Shown here: positions 1-8,853 of the stretch, piece by piece
Layout: each line of letters starts with the position of its first letter
Numbering within the stretch: position 1 is the first letter of the stretch
Assembly (NCBI GenBank): GCA_947177165.1
Contig: CAMWTP010000053.1
Location: 1-36,694, forward strand
Source: an uncultured Lachnospiraceae bacterium
GTDB taxonomy: Bacteria > Bacillota > Clostridia > Lachnospirales > Lachnospiraceae
Direction of reading: 5' to 3'
DNA length: 36,694 nt
Made by a program: the position numbers and the translations under genes
The notes under the pieces: generated by a model
The model's input: the letters and a program-made list of their open reading frames with translations, nothing else
Databases searched by the model: none
What the model was told of the DNA's origin: nothing

Positions 1-2077
1 CCCTGACCTTTCGCAGTATCCGGTATTGTGAACATGAAACCTCCTGTTCCTCCGCATCAAAGGCGAGCTTTACAGCTATTTTGGAAGTTTTCACAACATG
101 ACGGCAGACCTCCTCGCCGCCATTTCTGCCAATGACGGTCACTTCTCCCGGCAAATACGGCAAAAATCCCGTTATCATGCGATTTGGATACGCTGCTGTC
201 GGTCGTGGCAGAAACGCGCGCTCATTGACAAAAATCTCCACCTGCTCACAGTTTGTAGCGATCATATAAGGTATGACAGCCTTTGTAAACTGCGGAAAAT
301 CCCAGTGTGTGACATAGCGCGGGCTGTCCCAGTGCTCCTTCACACCCTCGTCCGGTATCGAATAATCCATCACAGCAAAGCGGATTACCGGTTCTTTTGT
401 CCAGTAGCTCTGGTACAGCCATGCCATCGGCTTCTTTTCCATGTCATCCGCAAACAGCGCACCGGACCACCCCTTTGCCGGGTATCCCATGGACTCGCCC
501 AGATAGTCGATTCCGGTCCAAATCATCCCGCCAATACAGTAATCCCGCTCCACCACATCAAACCACGGAATCTTTTCAGAGAAATTCTGAAACTTCTCCT
601 CATAGCCTCTGAAATACATGTATGTCTCCGTTCCGAGAATCGCCTTGTCGGGAATTGCCGCGTGAATCCTGTCGTACCATTGCTCCTGATAGTTACAGCT
701 CAAAAAGTCCACCTTTTGGGCAATCAATTTTATCTGTGCGATCCGGTCATCGATATCATAAATCTCTCCCGACTTCATCTCGTCCACAAACTGCTGGATG
801 TCCTTCACATCAGCCATGTCCGTCTCCTGTCCGGGATAGGCAAAATGCGGGTTCATGGCAATCGATACCGGTCTGGAATGATCGTGCTCTTTCACTTTTG
901 ATACATGTTTTTCCAACAGGGCAAGCATGGATGGATAGGCCTGGTTCTCCACCTCATTTCCAACACCCCAGAACAGGATGCAGGGATGATTCCTGTCCCT
1001 CTTTACCATGCATGTCAGGTCTTTCTCCCACTCCGTCTCGTAGTATCTGCCGTACGCGCCGCCTGTCCATTTGTCAAAGCACTCCTCGTAGACATAAAAT
1101 CCCAGCTCATCGCACAAATCCAGCATTTCAGGCATAAAGATATGATGCGCCAGCCTGAGTGCATTGCAGCCGATCTTCTTTAATTCCATAAGCCTTTCGC
1201 GCCATATCTCCTCCGTCACTGCTGTTCCCCATACGCCGGCCTCCTGATGAACACAGAGCCCTCGAAGCTTCGTCGGTATCCCATTGATGAACAATCCCTG
1301 ATCCGGTGTCAGCAGCACTGTCCGAAAACCAACTTTCAAGACAATCTCGTCGACGATTGCTTCCTCCTCCACAAGCTGCAGCGTCAGGTCATAGCGCGCC
1401 GGGCTGGAGGCGTCCCACAATTCCACGTCTGGAACCCGAATCTCAATCGTGCTTTCCGATATGCCGTCCCGCTCCCGCAAAGCGCTCTCCGCCTCATAAA
1501 ACTTTCCGTCTTTTTTCAAAACAGCCCTGACAGGCTCCTCTGTGCCGCACATTATTCTCAATATGCCGTCCCTGCCCTCTACCGCAGTCTCCAGTCTCAC
1601 ATTTTCTTCCTGCAAATGCAGTGCAGGAACCGCCAGCAGGTACACTTTTCGGTAAATTCCGGCCCCGCTGTACCAGCGGTCCGCCGGAACCTGCGTGTTG
1701 TCAACCTTCACAAGAACATCATTTTCCCCGTCTGACAAAATGGCTGTGATATCCAGCGAAAAACTGCTGTATCCGTATTTTCTGCCCCCAGCCTCCCTGT
1801 CATTTACCCATACAGTACTATTCTCATATATTCCGTCAAAACAGAGAAAGTAGTGCATCTTATCTCTTTTCTCCACGCACAGCTTCCTCCGGTACCATCC
1901 AATCCCCCAGCGGTCGAAAAAGCCCTGCTGCTCCCCCTGTTCCATGCCGCGGTTCATCGGGGAAGAAACCGCCCAGTCATGCGGAATGCTGACTGGAGCG
2001 TACACGAGCGCCTCCCCGCTTCTCTGCAGCGCAAACTCCCATCCTTCATTGAGATTCTGAATCATTCTCATCTTCAT
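1..2077 (-). CDS. Glycoside hydrolase family 2 protein (beta-galactosidase-like), 3' end outside window
   Basis: The frame is open from an ATG at 2077 to the window edge (about 692 residues), so the C-terminus is missing. The start is preceded by a strong GGAGGAGG site. Domains in order are a jelly-roll sugar-binding domain (NLNEGWEFAL, IPHDWAV, GIGWYRRKL, WVNDREAG), an Ig-like domain ending in VGFRTV, a TIM barrel, and the beginning of a C-terminal Ig-like domain resembling DUF4982. The expected GH2 acid/base Glu is E375 in WGVGNE and the nucleophile is E484 in LGTETYMY. No signal peptide is visible, so it probably acts in the cytoplasm on imported oligosaccharides. It lies just downstream of the YesS-type regulator gene, probably co-transcribed. 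Beta-galactosidase is the likeliest activity given the GH112 neighbour, but beta-glucuronidase or another GH2 activity cannot be excluded from sequence alone. Confidence 0.88.
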   Translation of the reverse strand, partial: MKMRMIQNLNEGWEFALQRSGEALVYAPVSIPHDWAVSSPMNRGMEQGEQQGFFDRWGIGWYRRKLCVEKRDKMHYFLCFDGIYENSTVWVNDREAGGRKYGYSSFSLDITAILSDGENDVLVKVDNTQVPADRWYSGAGIYRKVYLLAVPALHLQEENVRLETAVEGRDGILRIMCGTEEPVRAVLKKDGKFYEAESALRERDGISESTIEIRVPDVELWDASSPARYDLTLQLVEEEAIVDEIVLKVGFRTVLLTPDQGLFINGIPTKLRGLCVHQEAGVWGTAVTEEIWRERLMELKKIGCNALRLAHHIFMPEMLDLCDELGFYVYEECFDKWTGGAYGRYYETEWEKDLTCMVKRDRNHPCILFWGVGNEVENQAYPSMLALLEKHVSKVKEHDHSRPVSIAMNPHFAYPGQETDMADVKDIQQFVDEMKSGEIYDIDDRIAQIKLIAQKVDFLSCNYQEQWYDRIHAAIPDKAILGTETYMYFRGYEEKFQNFSEKIPWFDVVERDYCIGGMIWTGIDYLGESMGYPAKGWSGALFADDMEKKPMAWLYQSYWTKEPVIRFAVMDYSIPDEGVKEHWDSPRYVTHWDFPQFTKAVIPYMIATNCEQVEIFVNERAFLPRPTAAYPNRMITGFLPYLPGEVTVIGRNGGEEVCRHVVKTSKIAVKLAFDAEEQEVSCSQYRILRKVR

Positions 2078-2095
2078 TGTCCTCCTCCTCTTCTG

Positions 2096-4300
2096 TTATC
2101 TCTCACGGTACTGCCCTGGCGTCATGCCCGCATACTTCTTAAACCGGCGCATAAACACATGCGCATCCTCATATCCCACCGCCGCGCTGACATCCTTGAC
2201 AAGCATATTCGTATCACGCAGCAGCTCCTTTGCCTTCTCCATCCTGAGATTTGCCAGATAGTCCGACGGACTGACGTCCATCTCATTCTTAAACTCGATG
2301 GAGAGCGTCACTGAACTGATCCCCAGATATTCGGCCAGCGCGTTCATCGTCAGCTCCGGGTCTGAGAAATGCGCCTGCATGTACGCCACCGCCTCCTCAA
2401 TCACATCAGAATTTTTCACTGCGATTCCCGATCGCTTGTCGATGATCACATCGCATGCCTCACACAGAAGTTCATAAAAATCCTGCATGTTCAGGCATTT
2501 TGACAGCGTAAACACATTGTAGAAATCATTCAGCTCATTTTTATCACCGCGCCATTCTGTCAACAACACATGAATGATATCATTGTACAAAATTCGAAAT
2601 GCGTACAGCGAAGCCTTCCCGCTGTTCATCTGATTGCAGATATCCATCACGGCAGTTTCTACACTTTTTTTGTCATTGTTCTGAATAGCATACCGGAGTC
2701 TGTAGAGATAATTTTCCGGAAGGAAACTGACATAGTCTTTCTGTGACACCTCCCTGAAACGGATAATATTGCTGCTGTCCAGCAGGAGATGACTGTCAAA
2801 TGCTGTGGTTGCCTCCAGATATGCCTTGGAGCTCTCCTCAAAGGCAGCATGATAGTCGCTGACTGCAATCACATAATCCTGACAGTATGTCCTCTCGATT
2901 GCCAGAATCGTCTCCAGGACCGACTCGATCTCCTCCTGTCCATCGGCAAACAGCACAAACAGGTTCTGGTTGTTGCTGATCAAATGAACGCCATATCCCT
3001 CCACTCTGCTCTCATGCCCGATCATATCCAGCATATCAGAGTACGCCTCATTCTCATTATTCATCTCCCTGTTCCTGATCAGCAATACCAAAAACTGCCT
3101 GTAATCAATATGAAGCCCGCTTTTTTGTGCCGCCTCAACCGCGTCTTCCCGCTGTGAAAAACTGCCCCTGATAAAGTCGCGGACAAATCTTGTCTTTTTC
3201 AGATATAGACTTTCCTTTTCTGATTCCTTATGGCTCGTGACCAATGTCTGTATACCGTTCTCAATGCTTCCGAGGTCATAGTTCGCCTCGTCGTTCAACA
3301 GCAGGTTGAGATTCCTCACTCTCTTCATAATCTTGTCAGACCAAATCACGATCGCAAAAGTTGCCGGTATCGCACAGATCAGCATCATGAAGATGATTCC
3401 CCACTGACTGCTCATAAACCGGTCGTGAAAAACACTCATGGACTGCAAACTGCCATAAAGAATGCCACTGTCCCCTTTTGAAACACTTAGCAAGTACTGT
3501 TTACCGCTGATCCGAACCCTGTTGCTGCCTTCCTGCATCTTCGAAAGCAGTACACAAAGCTCTTCTTTTGTGACATTTCTGTTTCCTCGTTCCACTACCA
3601 GCTGCCCGTCATAATACAAAAAATCTTTACGCCGTTCTTCTTCTTCACTGAAAAGAAGCTTGTCATAATAAGAATCCGGAACGATAAAAACTAATGTTTC
3701 CTCACACTGGGGCGGAATTGTCCGGAAAAAGAGTACCTTCTCTCTATAAGCAAGATAATAATTCATCCATACCCCCTCCACTGCCTGCTCCGGTAATATG
3801 CGCAGGCTCAAAGACTCTTCCTCCAACATCTCCCCCAGTTCTTTTGGTGAGACATATTCCATCACGCAGCCGCTTTGCAAAAAATAATCTGTCCTCACAG
3901 AAGTGCTGCCGTTAAACATATATTCGTCTCTGTGATACTGGTATAAAAGCATGTTAAAGAATTGACTGACAGCAGTATACCGCTTTAACTGATCTTTCAG
4001 TTTAAGCGCTTTCTGAGGCTGTTCATCCAACTGAAAACACCTGGTGTCGCCAGACAAGCTCATCTGCATCACAATATCATCCACAATCTGCATATCATTT
4101 TCGTGACGGCTGACAATTGCAGAAAGATGCTGAATATTTTGATTCAGAAAATCCGAGTAAATTGCTTTATAATAAAACCGATAGAGATAACCGCCCATGA
4201 CAGCTATGGTGAGAATCACAATCAGAAAAAACGTGACAACATAGTAAAATATATTATGGGAATTTAACTCTTCTTTCATCTTCTTCAGTTTGTTCATCAT
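2096..4300 (-). CDS. Membrane-bound AraC-family regulator with extracytoplasmic sensor (YesS-like)
   Basis: A 734-residue protein with one membrane segment near residues 17-40, an extracytoplasmic region of about 250 residues, a second membrane segment near 297-322 (IIFMMLICAIPATFAIVIW) and a long cytoplasmic part ending in a two-helix-turn-helix AraC domain (last ~100 residues, with AEYLGISSVTLSIEFKNE and DVSAAVGYEDAHVFMRRFKK). This layout matches B. subtilis YesS and relatives, which sit beside LplABC-type importers and rhamnogalacturonan genes. Here it follows the 4430-6079 lipoprotein gene and precedes the GH2 gene, so it probably senses an external sugar and activates this locus. A GAGG site lies 4 bases before the first of two adjacent ATGs (4300 and 4297), and either could be used. 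It appears to have its own promoter at 4352-4380. The ligand is unknown. Confidence 0.9.
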   Translation of the reverse strand: MMNKLKKMKEELNSHNIFYYVVTFFLIVILTIAVMGGYLYRFYYKAIYSDFLNQNIQHLSAIVSRHENDMQIVDDIVMQMSLSGDTRCFQLDEQPQKALKLKDQLKRYTAVSQFFNMLLYQYHRDEYMFNGSTSVRTDYFLQSGCVMEYVSPKELGEMLEEESLSLRILPEQAVEGVWMNYYLAYREKVLFFRTIPPQCEETLVFIVPDSYYDKLLFSEEEERRKDFLYYDGQLVVERGNRNVTKEELCVLLSKMQEGSNRVRISGKQYLLSVSKGDSGILYGSLQSMSVFHDRFMSSQWGIIFMMLICAIPATFAIVIWSDKIMKRVRNLNLLLNDEANYDLGSIENGIQTLVTSHKESEKESLYLKKTRFVRDFIRGSFSQREDAVEAAQKSGLHIDYRQFLVLLIRNREMNNENEAYSDMLDMIGHESRVEGYGVHLISNNQNLFVLFADGQEEIESVLETILAIERTYCQDYVIAVSDYHAAFEESSKAYLEATTAFDSHLLLDSSNIIRFREVSQKDYVSFLPENYLYRLRYAIQNNDKKSVETAVMDICNQMNSGKASLYAFRILYNDIIHVLLTEWRGDKNELNDFYNVFTLSKCLNMQDFYELLCEACDVIIDKRSGIAVKNSDVIEEAVAYMQAHFSDPELTMNALAEYLGISSVTLSIEFKNEMDVSPSDYLANLRMEKAKELLRDTNMLVKDVSAAVGYEDAHVFMRRFKKYAGMTPGQYRER

Positions 4301-4351
4301 GATTCCTCACCCTATAGCGTGTTTGAAAAATGCTATAATCTATTTTCCTAC

Positions 4352-4380
4352 ATTATACAGATACATGCTATCAAAAGCAA
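4352..4380 (-). promoter_or_regulatory. Sigma-A type promoter for the YesS-like regulator
   Basis: On the minus strand TTGCTT (4380-4375) and TATAAT (4357-4352) are separated by exactly 17 bases, which is the consensus spacing. A start point near 4345 would give a leader of about 45 bases before the ATG at 4300. The -35 box touches the right edge of the 4379-4415 hairpin, so readthrough and new initiation meet here. Seen directly in sequence; activity not shown. Confidence 0.65.
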
Positions 4381-4415
4381 GTATGACCATGCATTATCAC
4401 GGCATGGTCATACTT
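4379..4415 (-). terminator. Hairpin after solute-binding protein gene, probable partial terminator
   Basis: Perfect 14-bp arms at 4379-4392 and 4402-4415 enclose a 9-base loop, 14 bases past the stop of the lipoprotein gene. On the minus strand the stem is followed only by GCTTTTG, a weak T tract, so it may act as a leaky terminator or as a 3' mRNA stabiliser for the transporter transcript. Confidence 0.6.
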
Positions 4416-4429
4416 ATACTTAAGTCCTG

Positions 4430-6079
4430 TTATTCGATATCCATTCTGTCGACTGCTTCCTGATACATCTGAACATAGTCAGCCACACCCATGCCGTCAA
4501 ACATAGATACAAAACTGTTCCAGCTGTCATCCGTCACGCCATTTACCACAAAGTTCGCAATATTTTCAACCACTGCATTGTTAATATCGGTCTCTGTCAA
4601 AGTACTGCTCTGTAACTGCTCTGAAGTCAACGGTGCCATATCCAGATAGTCATTGGAATATTTCTGGATAATTCCTGACTCATCAGATTTCAGGGAATAC
4701 TCTGTCTTCTCCAGGCGCTGTTCCGGCATGTTAAAGATATCGGAGAGATACTTTCCCGGAGCAAAGAACATCATGTTGCAGTCCGGGTAATTGCGGATTT
4801 CGACCATGCCGTCATTGATGGAATCAATTTTGCCGTTCTCATTATATTTCCAACCTGTACCATCTGTCGCATCCTGCTCTCCATAATACATGGAAAACTG
4901 TGTCTCCGTCTCCAGTGTGGCGTCCAGCCATCTCATCGTCGCTTCCACATTCCGGTTTGTGGCAGTGACGAACGCCGCAGGTCTTGCCACTTCCAGATAC
5001 CTGTAACAGCTCGCACTGCTGTCGGGCAGCCAGAATACACAATCCTTTGCCACACCGTCATCAAAGCCCATCGCTTTCAGCCGCCATGCTGCAAAAAATC
5101 CTATATTTCCTGCTTTCAGCTTGGTCTCAATCGTATTCAGATCCTGGGACATCAGCTCTGCGTCCACAAGCCCTTCTTTGTAACACATACTCAGCCATTC
5201 CATGCAAGCGCGGAAACCATCCTGTGCAGCCACAAACTGCACTTTCTTGTCATCGTCAATGTAAATCCATTTCTCAGGGTCACATGGAATCCCGAACAGA
5301 GGCAAAATATAGCGAATGCCATAAAACCCTGTGTCCAATCCCATCTCCAGAGGAACTTCATCCGCCTGTCCATTTCCATTCGGGTCATCCGTCTTAAACC
5401 TGCGCAGAACTTCTGTCAGGGATTCCACATCCGTGGGAGTCTGCAGATTTAGCGCATCCAGCCATTCCTGATTGATGAAATAGTGCTGATTGGTGTTAAT
5501 ATTCTGTCCTACCAGGTATCCGACAGAATATGTCTGTCCGTCGGATGCAACCAGGCTGACTGTCGGGTCATCATCCTCCGCGTTCACACGCTCATTGTAG
5601 ATCGGCATATACTGCTCAATCAGAGAATCCAATGGAATCAGCAGCTGCTGGCTGACACCGTACTCCTCATCGTCCACGGTTCCATTCGGCGCAATGATGA
5701 CATCCGGGTATTCCCCGGAGGCAAACATCAGATTCAGCTTTGTACTCCAGTCTGCACTTTTGATTACTTCCCACTCTGTCTTGATGCCAGTCAGTTCATC
5801 CAGTCTCTGCACAGCCGGCATCTGCTCTGGTGCAATCATCGTATCACTGTCCCTGATTGCCAGCATTACCTTCAAAGTAATTCCTTCATTTACAATGGGA
5901 TACCCTTCCTTATTGAAATTGCCAGATGCGTCAGCTGACGCACCCGGCTGACTCTGGCTGTTTGTCCCCTGTGCAGACACATCCGCATCGTTTGCGGTTG
6001 AACTGCCGCCTCCACAGCCAGCCAGAGATGCTGCCATCATAGATACCGCCAACAGTAACGCAATCGCCTTCTTTTTCAT
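4430..6079 (-). CDS. Extracellular solute-binding lipoprotein of a CUT1-like ABC importer (LplA-like)
   Basis: 549 residues. The N-terminus has a lipoprotein signal peptide with lipobox LAGC, lipidated Cys at residue 22, followed by a Ser/Gly/Ala-rich linker. The mature part (DDPNGNGQADEVPLEM, a calcium-binding-like segment, then aromatic-rich stretches) resembles the long family 1 binding proteins of the LplA type, which capture oligosaccharides outside the membrane. I chose the ATG at 6079 because AGGAGG sits 9 bases before it; an upstream TTG at 6085 is only 3 bases from that site. It follows the two permease genes in the order lplB-lplC-lplA-like with a short gap, so it is the binding subunit of that importer. 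The ligand cannot be read from sequence; context suggests a pectin-derived oligosaccharide. Confidence 0.9.
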   Translation of the reverse strand: MKKKAIALLLAVSMMAASLAGCGGGSSTANDADVSAQGTNSQSQPGASADASGNFNKEGYPIVNEGITLKVMLAIRDSDTMIAPEQMPAVQRLDELTGIKTEWEVIKSADWSTKLNLMFASGEYPDVIIAPNGTVDDEEYGVSQQLLIPLDSLIEQYMPIYNERVNAEDDDPTVSLVASDGQTYSVGYLVGQNINTNQHYFINQEWLDALNLQTPTDVESLTEVLRRFKTDDPNGNGQADEVPLEMGLDTGFYGIRYILPLFGIPCDPEKWIYIDDDKKVQFVAAQDGFRACMEWLSMCYKEGLVDAELMSQDLNTIETKLKAGNIGFFAAWRLKAMGFDDGVAKDCVFWLPDSSASCYRYLEVARPAAFVTATNRNVEATMRWLDATLETETQFSMYYGEQDATDGTGWKYNENGKIDSINDGMVEIRNYPDCNMMFFAPGKYLSDIFNMPEQRLEKTEYSLKSDESGIIQKYSNDYLDMAPLTSEQLQSSTLTETDINNAVVENIANFVVNGVTDDSWNSFVSMFDGMGVADYVQMYQEAVDRMDIE

Positions 6080-6107
6080 TCTCAAAATCCTCCTATACTT
6101 TCTATTA

Positions 6108-7025
6108 TTAACCTTTCAGCGAGCCAATCATGACTCCCTTTTCAAAATACTTCTGCATCAGCGCATACAGGACAACGACCGGTCCAGTCGCCACCACAAT
6201 AATACAATACTTCGACACATTGGCGATTCGCACAGCCTCCTGCAAGGATGCAGCGCTGTCCGCCATCGACATCATATAATCGCCAGTCATATCCACCTGC
6301 AAAGTTGCCAGAATTTCCCGCAAAACTGTCTGCAGTGGCAAAAGTGCCCTGTCTCTCAGATACACAAGTCCCGTAAAATAGTCATTCCACTTTGCCACAC
6401 CATAATACACCGCCAACACGGCAATGATTGTCTTGCTCAACGGAAGCACAACTTTTCCGAAATACTGAAAATGCGTCGCCCCGTCGAGCATGGCAGCCTC
6501 GTACAATTCTTCCGGTATGGAATTTTGAATATAAGTTCTTGCAACCATCAGATTCCACACATTGACACATCCCATCAAAATCATGATCCACCGTGTATTG
6601 TACAATCCGATATCCCGCATCACCAGAAACGTAGGAATCAGTCCGCCGCTGAAAAACATCGTAATGATAAAATAAAGATTAATCACCGTCTTCCCCGGAA
6701 AATGCCTGCGCGAAAGTGCATACGCAGCAGCCAGCGTGACCGCGATGCTGATACAGATACCGACTCCCGTATAGAGAATGGAATTTCCATAGGAAGACCA
6801 CAGCTCCTTATATTTGAGCACCGCGCTGTACCCGATCAGTGAAAAATCTACCGGATGCCAGATTACTTCCCCTCTGACGATCGCATCCGGGTCTGACACA
6901 GATGCAATACACACCAGATAAAGGGGATACAGGATCAGAAACATGAACACAATCCAGAATATTGTATTAAATATATAAAATACACGATTGCTCACGCTCA
7001 TATTTTTGAAAGACTTCTTACTCAT
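6108..7025 (-). CDS. Carbohydrate ABC transporter permease (LplC-like)
   Basis: 305 residues with about six membrane segments. The cytoplasmic EAA loop that contacts the ATPase is visible as EELYEAAMLDGATHFQYFGK. The end (VMIGSLKG) matches the usual finish of LplC/YtcP-type permeases, which form a heterodimer with LplB. The ATG at 7025 has AAGGGGG 7 bases upstream; GTG and TTG codons just before it are less well placed. It starts 14 bases after the lplB-like stop and is followed by the binding-protein gene, forming a three-gene importer set. The ATP-binding subunit is not encoded here. Confidence 0.92.
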   Translation of the reverse strand: MSKKSFKNMSVSNRVFYIFNTIFWIVFMFLILYPLYLVCIASVSDPDAIVRGEVIWHPVDFSLIGYSAVLKYKELWSSYGNSILYTGVGICISIAVTLAAAYALSRRHFPGKTVINLYFIITMFFSGGLIPTFLVMRDIGLYNTRWIMILMGCVNVWNLMVARTYIQNSIPEELYEAAMLDGATHFQYFGKVVLPLSKTIIAVLAVYYGVAKWNDYFTGLVYLRDRALLPLQTVLREILATLQVDMTGDYMMSMADSAASLQEAVRIANVSKYCIIVVATGPVVVLYALMQKYFEKGVMIGSLKG

Positions 7026-7039
7026 CACCAAACCCCCTT

Positions 7040-7993
7040 CTAAAACAATCCCACATCCGCTGTCTTCTTGGATATCTTGTTTACCACGACAATCAGTATA
7101 AAGTTGATAATGTTCACAAACAGACCAATCGCCGCAGTGTAGGAAAACTGTCCGCTCCCCAGACCGACATTGTAGACGTACACACCGATAATATCGGAAG
7201 TCGGTATATTGCCTGCTGTCTGCATGACCAGCGCCTTGTCCGTATTGCTGCTCAGAATCTTGCCGCAGTCCAGTATGAACACCATCACTGCCGTCGGGAT
7301 CAGACTCGGCACATCGATATAGCGAATCTTCTGCCAGATGCTCGCCCCGTCAATCTCTGCCGCCTCATACAAAGACAAATCCACACCGGACAGCGTTGCT
7401 ATGTACAGGATCGTTCCGTATCCCGCGGACTGCCACACGCCGGAAATAATGTAGATGCTTCGGAATGCGGAGGAACTTGACATATAGTCGATCGATGCAA
7501 ATCCCATAGCATTGCGCACCAGGTTCAGAATACCGCTTGTGGGTGATAAGAAAATGTACAACATACCTGCCAGCACAACTGTTGAAATAAAGTACGGCAC
7601 ATAGATGCTGGTCTGGATAAACCGTTTCTTTCTCTCTCCCCTGATCTGATTCAGCAGGATTGCCAGAATCAGCGGAACCGGAAAGCTCCACAGCAGATTG
7701 TACAGATTCAGCAATAGTGTGTTGGTCAGCAGTCTCTTAAAATAGTAGGCATCGAAAAACGCTTTGAAATGTTTCAGCCCCACCCACTCGCTTCCTGCAA
7801 TCCCGCTCACCGCCTTGTAGTCCTTAAACGCAATCTGGATACCATACAAGGGCAGATAATGAAATACAAAAAAGTAGATGACCGCCGGAAGAACTAACAC
7901 ATAGAGCTGCCAGTTATCTTTCATGACAGAACCTATACTCCGCTTCCTCTGGACAGGCTTCATTTTTTGTTTTCCTTTCATGTCATAACCCAT
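7040..7993 (-). CDS. Carbohydrate ABC transporter permease (LplB-like)
   Basis: About 317 residues with six predicted membrane segments and an EAA loop seen as LYEAAEIDGASIWQK. The opening LYVLVLPAVIYFFVFHYLPLYG and the segment GIQIAFKDY are typical of LplB-type permeases. The start is uncertain: an in-frame TTG at 8029 lacks a ribosome binding site, the ATG at 7993 has GAGG 6 bases before it, and the ATG at 7981 has AGGAG 12 bases before it. I chose 7993. It is the first gene of the second importer operon, lying after the terminator of the rhamnose mutarotase gene, so it should have its own promoter in 7994-8255. Confidence 0.9.
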   Translation of the reverse strand: MGYDMKGKQKMKPVQRKRSIGSVMKDNWQLYVLVLPAVIYFFVFHYLPLYGIQIAFKDYKAVSGIAGSEWVGLKHFKAFFDAYYFKRLLTNTLLLNLYNLLWSFPVPLILAILLNQIRGERKKRFIQTSIYVPYFISTVVLAGMLYIFLSPTSGILNLVRNAMGFASIDYMSSSSAFRSIYIISGVWQSAGYGTILYIATLSGVDLSLYEAAEIDGASIWQKIRYIDVPSLIPTAVMVFILDCGKILSSNTDKALVMQTAGNIPTSDIIGVYVYNVGLGSGQFSYTAAIGLFVNIINFILIVVVNKISKKTADVGLF

Positions 7994-8255
7994 CTCCTTC
8001 CTCATTATGAAATTTTGTTCAATTATCAAAGCAGCACTTGACTGGTCACTGCCGCTCGTTTAATCTAATTTCACTTTACACGAAATTGTGCAATTTGTAA
8101 TCGGTTTAAATTTTTGTCACTCATTTTGTGTGCAAAATGCTGGGAAATAGCGATAAATAGCGGGTTGCAAAATTTTATACCCTTTACAAAACTGCAAATT
8201 TCCTCCTACTCGCCGCGTACCCCATGCGCCGCCTTAGCGGCATGGGCCTGTGCAC
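7994..8255. other. Intergenic region upstream of the second importer operon
   Basis: No gene is visible. On the minus strand this is the leader and promoter region of the 7040-7993 permease operon. It contains a quasi-palindrome at 8076-8093 (TTACAC-6 bases-GTGCAA, with one mismatched pair), a candidate operator, and a hairpin at 8221-8246 (CCCATG and CCGC arms with a two-base bulge) next to the preceding terminator. I could not assign -35 and -10 boxes with confidence. Confidence 0.5.
8076..8093. promoter_or_regulatory. Candidate operator quasi-palindrome
   Basis: The 18 bases form TTRCAC-N6-GTGYAA with a single mismatched symmetric pair. A closely related string, ACACGAATTGTAC, occurs at 12357-12369 upstream of the GH105 gene. 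Its position upstream of a sugar importer operon suggests a regulator binding site, possibly for one of the two local AraC proteins. This is inference from recurrence only. Confidence 0.4.
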
Positions 8256-8285
8256 AAAAAAAGCAGGACTCCCGCAGAAGTCCTG
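8256..8285 (-). terminator. Rho-independent terminator after rhamnose mutarotase gene
   Basis: Read on the minus strand, the arms CAGGACT (8285-8279) and AGTCCTG (8270-8264) enclose an 8-base loop and are followed by C and then seven T. It lies 24 bases past the rhaM stop codon and separates the enzyme operon from the second importer operon. Confidence 0.88.
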
Positions 8286-8309
8286 TCTTATCAAAATCAC
8301 TGATTCACA

Positions 8310-8621
8310 TCAGTCCAGGTGAAATACTGTCTTCAGATCGACAGATACCGGGCTGTTGTCCGGGTTGGTCTCCATGATGTCAGCCATGTAATCCCACCAC
8401 TTGCGGTTGATTGCCGTGTCCGCGCCCTGCGCCCACTTTTCCTCATCCTCGATCTCGATGCAGCCAAAGAGTGTCAACGTCTCTTTGTCCAGAAAGATTG
8501 TATAATTCTTTCCGCCATGCTCATGAATCATATCCTTCATTTCCGGCCACAAGAGATTGTGACGTCTTTCATATTCCTCTTCCTGTCCCTCAAAAAGCTT
8601 CATTTTAAATCCTTTTACCAT
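8310..8621 (-). CDS. rhaM: L-rhamnose mutarotase
   Basis: 103 residues, the usual length of the RhaM/YiiL family. The family motifs are visible: GFKMKLFEGQEEEYERRHN near the start, the central GGKNYTIFLD, and NRKWWDYMADIM near the end. The enzyme interconverts the alpha and beta anomers of L-rhamnose in the cytoplasm so that free rhamnose can enter isomerase or kinase steps. Conserved His and Trp residues of the active site lie in RRHNLLWPEM and in KWWDYM. It is the last gene before the terminator at 8256-8285, downstream of GH112 and the AAA-ATPase remnant. Its presence is the clearest sign that rhamnose is a product of this locus. No rhamnose isomerase, kinase or aldolase gene is in the window. 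Confidence 0.93.
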   Translation of the reverse strand: MVKGFKMKLFEGQEEEYERRHNLLWPEMKDMIHEHGGKNYTIFLDKETLTLFGCIEIEDEEKWAQGADTAINRKWWDYMADIMETNPDNSPVSVDLKTVFHLD

Positions 8622-8673
8622 CGTTACCTTTCTCCCTTCGATTTTTTACTACATACAACGCCCACATTCATCC

Positions 8674-8850
8674 TTATCCGATCGCTGCCTTCTCGATAAC
8701 ACAGCTGTGCGGCTTATCCGGATTTTCTCTGTCATAGTTAATGCCCACCAGCAAAATCTCACCCACATACCCCTCAAGCGCCTGCGTATACTTTCTATCC
8801 TTAATCTGTTTCCAGAAACTCTTATTCCCCGGATTCAGATAAATCCCCAT
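8674..8850 (-). pseudogene. Internally deleted AAA-ATPase / DUF1703-type nuclease remnant
   Basis: The 58-residue frame starting MGIYLNPGNKSF and ending GEILLVGINYD..HSCVIEK joins what I recognise as the first residues of the Lachnospiraceae AAA-ATPase-like family (PF09820 type) directly to the last ~45 residues of its C-terminal PD-(D/E)XK nuclease-like part (DUF1703 type). The intact family has about 500-600 residues with a Walker A ATPase in between, all missing here. The joint falls near residue 12-15. The start has GGGAGG 8 bases before the ATG, and that site is paired in the inverted repeat 8854-8892. Upstream in-frame codons to 8916 look like non-coding extension. It is probably a relic of a multi-copy gene family lodged inside the sugar operon; a functional micro-protein is possible but unlikely. 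The family recognition is from memory. Confidence 0.6.
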
Positions 8851-8853
8851 AAA

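Noticed and set aside
98..901. Plus-strand frame of 267 codons over the GH2 gene
   Set aside because: It is antisense to a clear GH2 reading frame with both catalytic Glu motifs, has no domain features and no good ribosome binding site.
8221..8246. CCCATG...CATGGG hairpin as a second terminator
   Set aside because: It has a two-base bulge and no T tract in either direction and directly follows a good terminator; mentioned only as part of the intergenic region.
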